64,000 bases of DNA, taken from contig NZ_BAGF01000151.1 in the NCBI RefSeq assembly GCF_000308755.1, positions 62,001 through 126,000 of the forward strand. The letters run 5' to 3'. A program made the position numbers and the translations under genes. The notes under the pieces are model-generated. The model made no database searches. It worked only from the letters and a program-made list of their open reading frames with translations, and was not told the DNA's origin. This DNA comes from Nocardia pneumoniae NBRC 100136. GTDB lineage: Bacteria; Actinomycetota; Actinomycetes; Mycobacteriales; Mycobacteriaceae. Shown here piece by piece: positions 1 to 8,900 of the stretch (the first letter of the stretch is position 1; each line of letters opens with the position of its first letter).

Positions 1-97
1 TGGCAGACCCGGCTGAGCGTCATCCACATCCTCGGCTGCCCGCTACACCCGACGAGGCTTTCTCCTGAATCGCCACGCATCACCCGAAGTCGCTTTA

Positions 98-113
98 TCG
101 AACATGTGTTCGA
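98..113. promoter_or_regulatory. LexA (SOS) box upstream of the methyltransferase
   Basis: The 16-mer TCGAACATGTGTTCGA fits the actinobacterial LexA operator TCGAAC-N4-GTTCGA exactly in both half-sites. It lies 17-30 bp before the plausible start codons of the cytosine methyltransferase gene and so is placed to block its transcription. The consensus is established knowledge from mycobacteria; actual LexA binding here is inference. Confidence 0.78.
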
Positions 114-142
114 CGCCACCGTTCCGCGGTATGGTTTCCGCC

Positions 143-1507
143 ATGTCGCAGCAGCCCAGCGGGGAAGTCCACGAGCGCACCAGCGTAGAGCTCTTCGCGG
201 GCGGTGGCGGGTTGGCGATGGCCGTGGGCCGGGCCAAGTTTCGGCCGCTCTTATTCAACGAGTTCGCGAAGCGCGCGTGCGAGACGCTTGCTTACAACGC
301 GGCCAGACGTGTCGAAGATGGCGACACGCCCTGGATTCCCGTGGGCAAGCAGCGCCCACCCCTCGTGGAGGGGGACGTGGCGAAGGTCGACTTCGAATAC
401 CTTCGTGGCCGAGTCGATGTTCTCGCCGGCGGTCCGCCGTGTCAGCCGTTCTCGCTCGGCGGCGCGGCGCGGGGCGACGAGGACGAACGCAACGGCTTCC
501 CGCACATGTTTCGCGCCATCCGCGAGATGCGCCCGAAGGCGGTGATCTGCGAGAACGTGCGCGGCCTGCTGCGCCCGTCGTTCAGGCCGTACTTCGACTA
601 CATCGAGCGAGAGCTGTCCCTCCCGTTCGAGCGACGGGCCGAGGGATCCAACTGGGAGGACCACGACGCGATCCTGCGCCGCCTGTCCACTTCCTCGTCG
701 ATCCCGGACGACGAGCGCTACGAGGTCGCTCACTTCCCCGTGAACGCCGCCGACTATGGCGTACCGCAGATCCGAAACCGGGTGATCCTCATCGCCTTTC
801 GCCGGGACCTCGGCGTCGACTTCGACAGGTTCCGAAAACTCGTGCGCCCCACGCACTCCGCCGCGCGTCTGTACGCGGACATGCACGACGGCACGTATTG
901 GAACCGGCACTACAAGGCAAAAATTTCTGCCGCCGTGCGCAAATCGGTCATGAGCCGGATCCCCCCTACGCCCCAGAGTCCGCTGCTCATGGACGAACCG
1001 CAGCTACAGCCCTGGAGGACGCTACGTGACGCGCTGCTCGGCGACGAGGCCAATGGGATACCACCCCTGCCGGATATCCCGCCGTGCCAGCTGGACCGCA
1101 AGGACCACTGGAAGGACCTCGCCAAAAAGCATTGGAGCCCGGTGACCAGGGCGGTCGTGGTCAAAGACCACATCGGCTGGCCAGACGCGCGTATTTACCC
1201 GGGCCACACGCCGAACGAGCTGGACCGACCAGCGAAGACGGTCAAGGCGGGCGTGCACGGTGTACCGGGCGGCGAGTCGGTGATGCTCCTCGACGACGGG
1301 ACCCACCGCTACATGACAGTCCGCGAGACTGCCAGGGTGATGACGTTCCCCGACGACTGGGTACTTTCCGGCCCCCGCGGCGAGAAGATGAGGCAGCTCG
1401 GAAACGCGGTGCCGGTCCGGCTCGGCGAGGTCTTCGCGACCGCCGTGGCCACGGTCCTCACCGAGGCGGAGGCCAAGGTCGCCGGAATGGCCAAGAGCAA
1501 GAACTAG
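143..1507 (+). CDS. DNA (cytosine-5-)-methyltransferase
   Basis: This gene encodes a C5-cytosine DNA methyltransferase of about 454 residues that transfers a methyl group from AdoMet to cytosine in a specific DNA site. The order of motifs is canonical: motif I (ELFAGGGGL, about residues 16-24), motif IV with the catalytic PCQPFS (Cys about 100), motif VI ENVRGL (about 137), motif VIII QIRNRV (about 209) and motif X RQLGNAVPVRLGE near 416. The target-recognition region lies between VIII and X. Three in-frame ATGs exist (104, 131, 143). The first lies inside the LexA box, so 131 or 143 is preferred; neither has a strong ribosome-binding site. A Vsr-type nuclease gene follows after 5 bp, the usual pairing for Dcm-like enzymes. 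It is probably the modification arm of the defence island. The target sequence cannot be deduced. Confidence 0.93.
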   Translation: MSQQPSGEVHERTSVELFAGGGGLAMAVGRAKFRPLLFNEFAKRACETLAYNAARRVEDGDTPWIPVGKQRPPLVEGDVAKVDFEYLRGRVDVLAGGPPCQPFSLGGAARGDEDERNGFPHMFRAIREMRPKAVICENVRGLLRPSFRPYFDYIERELSLPFERRAEGSNWEDHDAILRRLSTSSSIPDDERYEVAHFPVNAADYGVPQIRNRVILIAFRRDLGVDFDRFRKLVRPTHSAARLYADMHDGTYWNRHYKAKISAAVRKSVMSRIPPTPQSPLLMDEPQLQPWRTLRDALLGDEANGIPPLPDIPPCQLDRKDHWKDLAKKHWSPVTRAVVVKDHIGWPDARIYPGHTPNELDRPAKTVKAGVHGVPGGESVMLLDDGTHRYMTVRETARVMTFPDDWVLSGPRGEKMRQLGNAVPVRLGEVFATAVATVLTEAEAKVAGMAKSKN

Positions 1508-1512
1508 GTACG

Positions 1513-2340
1513 ATGGTGACTAGGTCGAACCCGAACCGGTGGCGCGACAGGATGCCACCGGACAGCGCGTGGAAGTGTCGGCCCGGCTTGGACAGGGCCA
1601 AGCGGACAGCGGAGCAGGACCGAGCCGCTGGCGGGAACCACAACCGGCTCGTCGGGCTCGCCGACGGCCGGATCGCCCACGCCTCAGTCGTTTTGAAGGT
1701 GTTGCCGCGGACGCGCCGGATCCGCGCCTACGTTCGCTGGTACGACTGCGGCAGGACAGTCACGCGCTACGTCGGAGAGGTCGACGCCACCACGCGGCGA
1801 GGAAACCTTGAGAAAGCATGGCAGTCGGTTATAGCGATGAGCCTCCTGCCGACTCCGACCGCCACGACGGGTTCCTGGGCGAGCACCCCTGCCGTCCGGG
1901 CGGTGATGCGAGGCAACCGGAGCCGCAATACCGGGCCGGAACTCGCGCTGCGCAAAAACCTTTGGGCGCGAGGCCTCCGGTATCGAGTCGACGCGCGACC
2001 ACTTCCGCAGCTCCGGCGACGAGCTGACGTCGTCTTCGTGGGTCCACGGGTCGCGGTCTTCGTGGACGGTTGCTATTGGCACGGTTGCCCGGATCATCAC
2101 AGGCCGTCGCGGAAGAACGCCGAGTTCTGGGAAGCCAAGATCGCGGGCAATCGCGAGCGCGATGCGGAGACCGACGCCCGACTCGTCGAAGCGGGATGGA
2201 CCGTCCTCCGGATCTGGGAGCACGAGGACCCGGCCGCAGCGGCCATACGCGTCGAGGACGCGGTACTCCAACACCGGCAAAACCCCTCCGCAGAGCCGGG
2301 CGTTCGCGCCACCACCTCGGCTGTGCCTCTCTCGTCGTAA
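1513..2340 (+). CDS. vsr: Vsr-type very short patch repair endonuclease with N-terminal extension
   Basis: The C-terminal half (about residues 130-250 of 275) is a Vsr endonuclease: a start motif with RNTGPELALRK, then RADVVFVGPRVAVFVDGCYWHGCPDHH containing the expected Asp and His residues, then EFWEAKIAGNRERD and GWTVLRIWEHE. Vsr enzymes nick DNA beside T:G mismatches formed by deamination of 5-methylcytosine, and close relatives act in restriction. The first 110 or so residues form an extra basic and aromatic region with a DGRIAHASVVLKVLPRTRRIRAYVRW stretch, which is absent from the compact E. coli-type Vsr. ATG 1513 lies 5 bp after the methyltransferase stop, so the two genes are likely co-transcribed from the LexA-box promoter. 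Whether it repairs mismatches or cuts unmodified DNA cannot be told from sequence. Confidence 0.85.
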   Translation: MVTRSNPNRWRDRMPPDSAWKCRPGLDRAKRTAEQDRAAGGNHNRLVGLADGRIAHASVVLKVLPRTRRIRAYVRWYDCGRTVTRYVGEVDATTRRGNLEKAWQSVIAMSLLPTPTATTGSWASTPAVRAVMRGNRSRNTGPELALRKNLWARGLRYRVDARPLPQLRRRADVVFVGPRVAVFVDGCYWHGCPDHHRPSRKNAEFWEAKIAGNRERDAETDARLVEAGWTVLRIWEHEDPAAAAIRVEDAVLQHRQNPSAEPGVRATTSAVPLSS

Positions 2341-2666
2341 CCGAGGCGCGGTTGCGGCCGGAACGGAACTCGATCGTTCTGTCAGTTAGTCGAGCTCGGG
2401 TGGGCGCCCATGTGCCGTTCCAACATCGATCGGGTTGACATGGCCCTCGGCCGCCCTCCCTGTTCCAGGGTTTACCTTGTCACGGGTTGCTCCCGGAGGC
2501 TAGTGTCCCAGCCCCACAATCGGGGCACGAAAGACCTGCGGACCACGCTACACCGTCGCTCACAACGAGGTACTCCAACTCACCGACAACGGATTTGAAT
2601 CTCCGTCGCCGGCGCTTCCGGCTAGAATTCGCAGCGCTTCGGGGTCGGTCGATGAGGGAGGGCAGC
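2341..2666 (+). promoter_or_regulatory. Intergenic leader before the ATPase cassette
   Basis: These 326 bp between the Vsr gene and the DptF-like gene contain no convincing ORF. A possible promoter reads TTGTCA (2477-2482) and TAGTGT (2501-2506) with an 18-bp spacer. A clear ribosome-binding site, GAGGGAGGG at 2655-2663, precedes the ATG at 2667. The gap suggests the methyltransferase-Vsr pair and the three-gene cassette can be transcribed separately. The promoter call is weak because actinobacterial promoters are degenerate. Confidence 0.35.
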
Positions 2667-4481
2667 ATGTCGCTAGAGGTCAACAAACACGTCCAACGCA
2701 TACGTCGCTACCAGCCATTCGACGCCGACGCCTCCGAGATGATCTACGAGCAGCAGGCGGACTCCACGCAGGCGCTTTTCCCCGTTGCCACGCTCCCCTA
2801 TCTGCAGGCGGCTATCGAGAGACCGACAACGAAAACCATCGTCCTGACCGGGGATGCTGGGCACGGGAAGACGAGCCTGTGCGCCAGCCTTCTGGTTGAG
2901 CTGCGGACCGATGCTGAGTCGGTCACGCCCGAAGCTGCCCGGAAGGCCGTTTTCCGCGAGCTCTCGGAGGCCGGCGACGCCAGCCGCCCTATCGGTCGGA
3001 CCCATACTGGGCGCCCGCTGTACATCATCAGAGATCTCAGCGAGCTCAGCGTGCGAATTGGTGCCGAGACGCTCGTGAGGCTGCTCGATCCTCCGGACGA
3101 GGGTGTTGCGATCATCTGCGCGAACGAGGGCCAGCTGCGCAAGTGTGTCGCCGAAGACGGTACCGAGCGCGCGAAGATTCTGGTGACCACACTCGCGGCC
3201 GGCATCACGCGTGGGCAGGTCAGTGACCCAGATGGCACGGTCACTGTCATCAACCTCAACTACCAGTCTGTCGCGGCCGACAGCCGCGGCAGCGGCGGGC
3301 TGCTCCCGTGGGTCCTGAAGCAGTGGACGATGCAACAGCGGTGGAAGACCTGCGAGACCTGTGATGCGCGGAACGTCTGCCCAATCCTGGCCAACCGCAA
3401 CGAACTAAGCGATCCCACTCGTGGGCCTCAGCGCCGGACCGCGATCCGGGACGTGTTCGCCGCGGCCGAACGCACCGGGGCCGTTGTCACGACCCGCCAG
3501 GCGCTATCGGTAACCAGCTACATGTTGACAGGCGGCCTATCTTGCGAAAACGTCCACGCCAAGTACCAGCGGTCACACGCGGATACGTCGTGGCAGGCTC
3601 CCCACATGTATCACCAGGCTCTCTTCGGTGACCGGCTGACCCAGCAGCAACGTCATCGGGTTACCACCTTCCTGGCGCTACGAAAGCTGGACCCGGGCAA
3701 GGTCTCTCGCCGCCAAGTCGACGACCAGCTGGACCCGGACGCGGCCGGCGACTTCCCTCCCGCAGACGCCAGCAGCTACCTGCAGAAGGTCCGTACGAAT
3801 CGAGAAGTTCAGAGGCAGGCCGAACAGTTGCGTGGCTTGTACACGTTCCTTCGACGGACTGACTTCTTCAACTGCGACGACAACAAGGATCGGTTCGCCC
3901 GCATGGGCCTGCTGGCCGGGGACGATTTCATCAGTATCGAGGATGAGAATCGGGACCCGGCGGACACCCGGGTGCGAGATGGGTTCCTCAAGGGCCTGGA
4001 AGCTGTCCAGGGTATCTACCGAGCGGGGCGCAACCCCGACTTCTTGATACTCGACCCAGCGTTCCTCACACACCACGCCCGCGCTGCCGTGATCTCTCGG
4101 CGGGAGCCTAGCAAGGGCATCGAGGTCGTCGACCAGGTCACTCAGTGGCAGCGGGAAAGCCAGACCAACGTCACTCCGGAGATGCAGGACGCTGTCGAGT
4201 GGCTGAACCGGGCTATCTACATCCGTATCCCGGCCATCGCCTCCGGCCATGACGCGGTCTCCGTGGAAGCCGATCTTCTGCGCTTCGAGATGCTGACACG
4301 GTGGGCCGCGGGCCTGCGGAGCGAGGTCCAGCATGAGGCGGAGATCCGGGGCCTGAGCGCATCCCTCGCGCGGCTGACCGATTCATCGGACAACGTCGAT
4401 GAGATCCAGGTACTGGTGGGCAACGTCATGAGGAAGCTCATGATCGACATCGGCGACAAGATCAGATCGGTGCGTGCGTGA
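2667..4481 (+). CDS. DptF-like P-loop ATPase of a defence cassette
   Basis: This 604-residue protein carries a Walker A motif (GDAGHGKT, residues 62-69) near its N-terminus, as expected for an AAA/STAND-type ATPase. A Cys cluster CETCDARNVCP lies near residues 228-238 and could bind a metal. The start at 2667 is chosen because GAGGGAGGG precedes it directly. The downstream gene overlaps its stop codon (GTGATG), and that gene in turn overlaps the 1679-residue HerA/FtsK-like gene. This order, with these sizes, is that of dptF-dptG-dptH, the restriction module of DNA phosphorothioation systems. The identity is inferred from synteny, size and motifs rather than a search, and other defence ATPases remain possible. 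No dndBCDE genes are in view, so any recognised mark is probably different from phosphorothioate. Confidence 0.6.
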   Translation: MSLEVNKHVQRIRRYQPFDADASEMIYEQQADSTQALFPVATLPYLQAAIERPTTKTIVLTGDAGHGKTSLCASLLVELRTDAESVTPEAARKAVFRELSEAGDASRPIGRTHTGRPLYIIRDLSELSVRIGAETLVRLLDPPDEGVAIICANEGQLRKCVAEDGTERAKILVTTLAAGITRGQVSDPDGTVTVINLNYQSVAADSRGSGGLLPWVLKQWTMQQRWKTCETCDARNVCPILANRNELSDPTRGPQRRTAIRDVFAAAERTGAVVTTRQALSVTSYMLTGGLSCENVHAKYQRSHADTSWQAPHMYHQALFGDRLTQQQRHRVTTFLALRKLDPGKVSRRQVDDQLDPDAAGDFPPADASSYLQKVRTNREVQRQAEQLRGLYTFLRRTDFFNCDDNKDRFARMGLLAGDDFISIEDENRDPADTRVRDGFLKGLEAVQGIYRAGRNPDFLILDPAFLTHHARAAVISRREPSKGIEVVDQVTQWQRESQTNVTPEMQDAVEWLNRAIYIRIPAIASGHDAVSVEADLLRFEMLTRWAAGLRSEVQHEAEIRGLSASLARLTDSSDNVDEIQVLVGNVMRKLMIDIGDKIRSVRA

Positions 4482-5926
4482 TGGTGGCTGACTATTCCAG
4501 GTCCGAGGTCGTCCGTGGCCTCTTCGGGGTGAATCTCGAAGAGCACGGCCGGGGGTTCTATGTACCGCTTGAGATGCTCGCTATCGCCCGCGGTGTCTAC
4601 CTGGCGCATCAGGACGACCCGGATACGTTCGCAGGACTCCTGGCGGACGGAGCAGATACGGCTTATAAGCGCACCTCGCACGACTTGGCGCGGCGGATCG
4701 CTACCAACACCGTCATCGTCGAAGGCGACGATGAACTCGGCAAGGCCATCGATATGGACTCTACTGAGACGTTGGCAACGCTCCACGCTCTGTTCTCGTC
4801 CCTGTTGGTCGAGATTCCTGGGCGTCGTATCCAACCCAGCTGGTTTGCCGCGCACTTCTATCCGTTCGTCGGTGAGCTCATCCACTACGACGCGGTCGAC
4901 CGGAAAATCAGCCGAGGCGATGCCTCTAAGGGAGCAAGCGCTAAGAAGCGGGCACTGGCTAGCAGGGCCTCCGCTGGCACCACCACCAAAGCTCCCAATA
5001 TCGAGCGCTACCTCTTTCGCGATGGTGGGACCTGGGCTTACAAGGTCCTACGCACCGACCGTGATCTTGACCGCAAAGAATCGACCCGCCGGGGTCTGAC
5101 CGAGCTCGTACAGGACAGCGGCACCCCCTTGGGCGACCTCGCCAAGGCCCTCAGCGCACACGACTTCGCCTCCGACGAAGCGCCCGTAAGAAGCTCGGAT
5201 GCGGAAATTGAGCTGCACGAGAATATCAGCCCGTGGCCCGATCTGCTGAGAGAAGGGGCCCGCAACATCGTCACTCGGGCGAACGCTCCGCGGGCCAAGC
5301 GCACGGAGAGCCTCATGCACTGGGTCCCATACTGCTTGGCACGCCATCAACTGCATCTGGCACACGCGAAGCTCGGTGCCACCGATCGCGGGTCGATCCT
5401 GTTGGACTTCGGCAACGAGGCGAGTCCACTTCGCAGAGAATCACAAAAGAACCTCAATAACTGCCGCAATGACATTGTCAACGCGATCAACGTCCAGGCC
5501 ACGGAAATGATCCGCGACGCCCGTGGTGACGAGGTGAAGAAGCGCGGCTACGAGAGATTCACCAAGGCGGGCAAAGCCGTCGCCTCGCCCCGATCATTCT
5601 TCAGTGAGACCCTCGCCGCTGTGGGAGCCCTCAACGCGACAAGTGGGCGCCGACACTTCACGATGAAGCCCGCGATGCTTGAGTGCCTGGTCTACGCCAC
5701 CGTCCCGCAGGGCACGGAGATGGAGTTCGATCAGTTCTGCTCACTGCTGTACGAGAGGTACGGGCTCGTCACGGGGAAGGTTGTGGCCGTGGACCCCCTG
5801 GCCTACGAGGTCGACAGATCGGTCTTCGACCACAACGGTAGGGCGTTCAGGGAAAAGCTGGCCGCTATCGGCCTGCTCACGCAATATTCGGATGCGACCA
5901 GCATGGTTCGAGGGGAAGCCCAGTGA
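4481..5926 (+). CDS. DptG-like middle component of the ATPase cassette
   Basis: This protein of about 481 residues has no nucleotide-binding or nuclease motif that I recognise. It opens with DYSRSEVVRGLFGVNLEE and is mostly charged and predicted helical, without membrane segments. Its position is informative: its ATG overlaps the stop of the DptF-like gene by one base (an upstream in-frame GTG at 4478 would overlap by four), and its own stop overlaps the GTG of the DptH-like gene (GTGA). The three proteins are therefore almost certainly made together in fixed ratio. In the Dpt module the middle gene, dptG, has similar size and position. The assignment rests on context, and the residue-level function is unknown. 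Confidence 0.5.
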   Translation: MVADYSRSEVVRGLFGVNLEEHGRGFYVPLEMLAIARGVYLAHQDDPDTFAGLLADGADTAYKRTSHDLARRIATNTVIVEGDDELGKAIDMDSTETLATLHALFSSLLVEIPGRRIQPSWFAAHFYPFVGELIHYDAVDRKISRGDASKGASAKKRALASRASAGTTTKAPNIERYLFRDGGTWAYKVLRTDRDLDRKESTRRGLTELVQDSGTPLGDLAKALSAHDFASDEAPVRSSDAEIELHENISPWPDLLREGARNIVTRANAPRAKRTESLMHWVPYCLARHQLHLAHAKLGATDRGSILLDFGNEASPLRRESQKNLNNCRNDIVNAINVQATEMIRDARGDEVKKRGYERFTKAGKAVASPRSFFSETLAAVGALNATSGRRHFTMKPAMLECLVYATVPQGTEMEFDQFCSLLYERYGLVTGKVVAVDPLAYEVDRSVFDHNGRAFREKLAAIGLLTQYSDATSMVRGEAQ

Positions 5927-8900
5927 CCGACAGCAGTACTCAAGCCCTCGGTCGCTTCGTCGCTGACGAAGCGCTCCGCAAGGTCACTGAGATCACCGGA
6001 GCCCGCGCCAGCCTGCGAGTCAGTGGGTTCGATCGACCAACCGTGACCGAGGCCCTCCGTCATGTCGCCCAGAGCCAGTTGCGGTCGCCCGACCGCCAGG
6101 TCGTCGTCAAGGTCGGCACCTCTAAGCCGATCGAAGGCGTACCAGCTGAGTACTTGCTGGATCCACAGGACCAACTGACCAAGTGGCGAAATTCGGGACA
6201 GGGTACGGCGGTGTTGCTCTTCGAGTGGGACGAGTCGCCGGACGCACAAGGGTTGGCGGCCATGAACGCCCTTGATGACGCCATGATCCTGGGTGACCAC
6301 CACGACGCCGATGGCCAGCGTGGGTTCGACAGGCTTATAGCAGAGGCATGGCGGGAGGCCGGTGGCAGCGGCACCGTGCCGGACGTGATGGCCAGTTCCC
6401 TGTCGGAGATCTGGCGCGCCACCACCGATGCGGAGCCCCGATCTCTACGCCGCTGGGCGGCCTTCCTGGTCGAGACCGCGCGGAGGGTCGCGGCGATTCC
6501 AGTCCGCACCCCTGACGCGGTCTACCCCGAGATCTCCGCGGCCCTCCCCACACTCGACCTCTTCCCGGACCGGCAACTCTTCACAAGGCCCGCCGCACTG
6601 CCTGCCCGGATCAAGAAGAACGTCTCGGTCAGCGCCTTCAAACAGCCCACCGGCAAGGAGATCACCGAAGACGACTTGAGCGACCGCATCGCCGAGACCG
6701 AGTTCAGCGAGGAGTCCCTTGACCACATCGGTACGGACTCCGATACCGTCAAAACGCGCATGCGAAACCTCGTACTCAACCGCAATCGCGGTGGCTCCAA
6801 CCCGCGGGACCCTCGTCAGCTGCGCGGCGAGCACGACCTGACGCTCTGGCTCGAGGTCTTTGAGCAGAAATCCAAGAAGGTCGGCCTGGGCCAACAGATC
6901 CGGCAAGAGATCGAGAGGACCGCGCCGGCTCGGGTCGATGAGTTCGACGCCATGCTGATCGAAGACGCGCTCGACCGCGGAGACCAGGAGTCCGCACAGC
7001 GATTCCTCGACGAGGCTCCGGCCAGTGAGGTCGATTCGCTCGCTGACCTGTTGTCCAAGCGGTCTCGCCGCAGAGTCGAGAAGCTTGCCTTCCCGAACAC
7101 TCAGTCCGTCCAGGACCCACTCCGGGCCCTGCTGCGTGAGCTGACTTACTTCGCCGACGAAGAGGAAGGCTCTGTCGTCGTCGGGCTCGAAGGCAACCAG
7201 GCTGCCGGACAGTGGAGCCGTTGGTTGTTTGCTTTCCTTTACGCACGCACCCTGCGTGATATCCAGGACTCCACCGGCCTTCGCCTGAGTCTTGATGTTA
7301 AGGACTGCTTGTTAGACCTGGCCAAGCCGCCCCTGCCCGCCGAAGACGAGCCGTTTGATCCGAACACAGAGTGGGCGCCGCTGCGCATCCTGATCGAGAT
7401 AGATGGCGCTGCGCAGCGACGCTTTCGCTGGGACCCGTTGGGCATCCCCGGGCAAATAGCGCTGGCGGCCATCATCCATGGCCGACGAAATCCACCTGGC
7501 TATGCCAGCGATCTGACTTTCGACACCTTTCTCGGAAAGTTCAACGACCCCCGGCAATGGCAGGCAGACGAATCTGAGTCTGTCTCCACGACACATTTCG
7601 CCGACCAGCTGGAACAACTCAAACTGAAGCACTTCAAGCGGTTATCCACTGGACTCGATGCCGGGAAGATCAGCGATTACCTGGACGAGTGGGAACGCGT
7701 AATCCGCGAAGCTCGGGCTGCCTTGGTTCCCAACAATGCTCCGGACGCGGATCTGAGGGCGGTCGTCCTGACCGATGTCGTCAGACTTGCCGACCGCCGC
7801 ATGATGATGCTGGCGACCCACCCGCTGAAGCTGCGCTGGCTGGCAAGGAACTACGTCGAGACGGCCCGCAACATCGGGACCGCCCTGAACAGCGAGGGAG
7901 GCCTAAGCCTCAATCAGGAGAACGAGGACCTGTTCTTCGACGCCATCGACCGGATCTCCCCCCACGGGACACCGGCGGTCCTCGTCGGCCCCGGCGATAC
8001 TATCGCCATTCCTATGCGCGAATCGGCCGGGCACGAGGAGTACGCACCGGTCCGTTACGGTGGCAACGAGTCCAAGGACTGGCTCTCCAGCGTGGACGAG
8101 ACCGCGATCGACGAGATGGTTCGCGTCATCACCGACTACCTGACGACCTACCCCCACAAACTCGACGGCCTGCGCGTACTGCTTCTGGACCGCAACGGCG
8201 ACCCCGTCTTGCCGCTGCGCGTGGCAAAGCAAATGCGTGCGAAAAACCCTCAACTGAAGGTTGATCTAGTCGTGCTGGCTCCGCAGGCTAACCATCACGA
8301 GATCATCCAGGGATTCGACCTGCAGTTCTCCGGAGCGGAGATGTCCGAGGACAGCTTCCTCCCCGACGTCCAACTCATCTTGCGAGCATGGGAGCCTGAC
8401 CAGGAAGCAGATCTGTCGGGTTTGGAAGACACCATCGATCTCGCTCTGGCTCCCGCGCTGTTTGGCGCGCAGACAAGTATCAACGAGAGCACCAAGAAGG
8501 AATCCCTGTCCGGCTCCTTCAACTCCTGGAAGCATCCCGCCTCACATAGCTTGGCTCAGACCAGTGAGAACGTCGTACGGGCTCTATTACCCGAGACCGC
8601 AGACGAGGCGCTCGAGTCCTGGTCGACAATGTGCGTGCGCTACCACCGCGATTCTCCGGTCGCCCGCGAGAGCGTCGACGGCATCGACTACTTCGAGATG
8701 CAGGTGCGTTTCGACCAGCACCTGGATCTGTTCGCGAAACTGCACGACGTGGCCCACTGGGTCGTCACCCTCGACAGCTTCATCGGTCGTGAGCAGATCG
8801 ATGCCCTCCGTAACCGTCCTGACGTGATCCTCGTCAAACCCAACGTCGGCAAGAACGAGTCGTACACCCTGATTGTCAGCTCCCAAACGGGTCAGCAGTT

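Noticed and set aside
1..97. Possible tail of an upstream gene (a frame ending with TGA at 66-68).
   Set aside because: Only about 20 codons are visible and no family pattern can be read.
251..910. 219-codon frame on the - strand inside the methyltransferase gene.
   Set aside because: It is an antisense shadow of a gene with strong motifs; the product has no recognisable domain.
2487..2666. Longer start for the DptF-like protein (60 extra residues).
   Set aside because: The extra sequence is not protein-like and the strong GAGGGAGGG site points to 2667.
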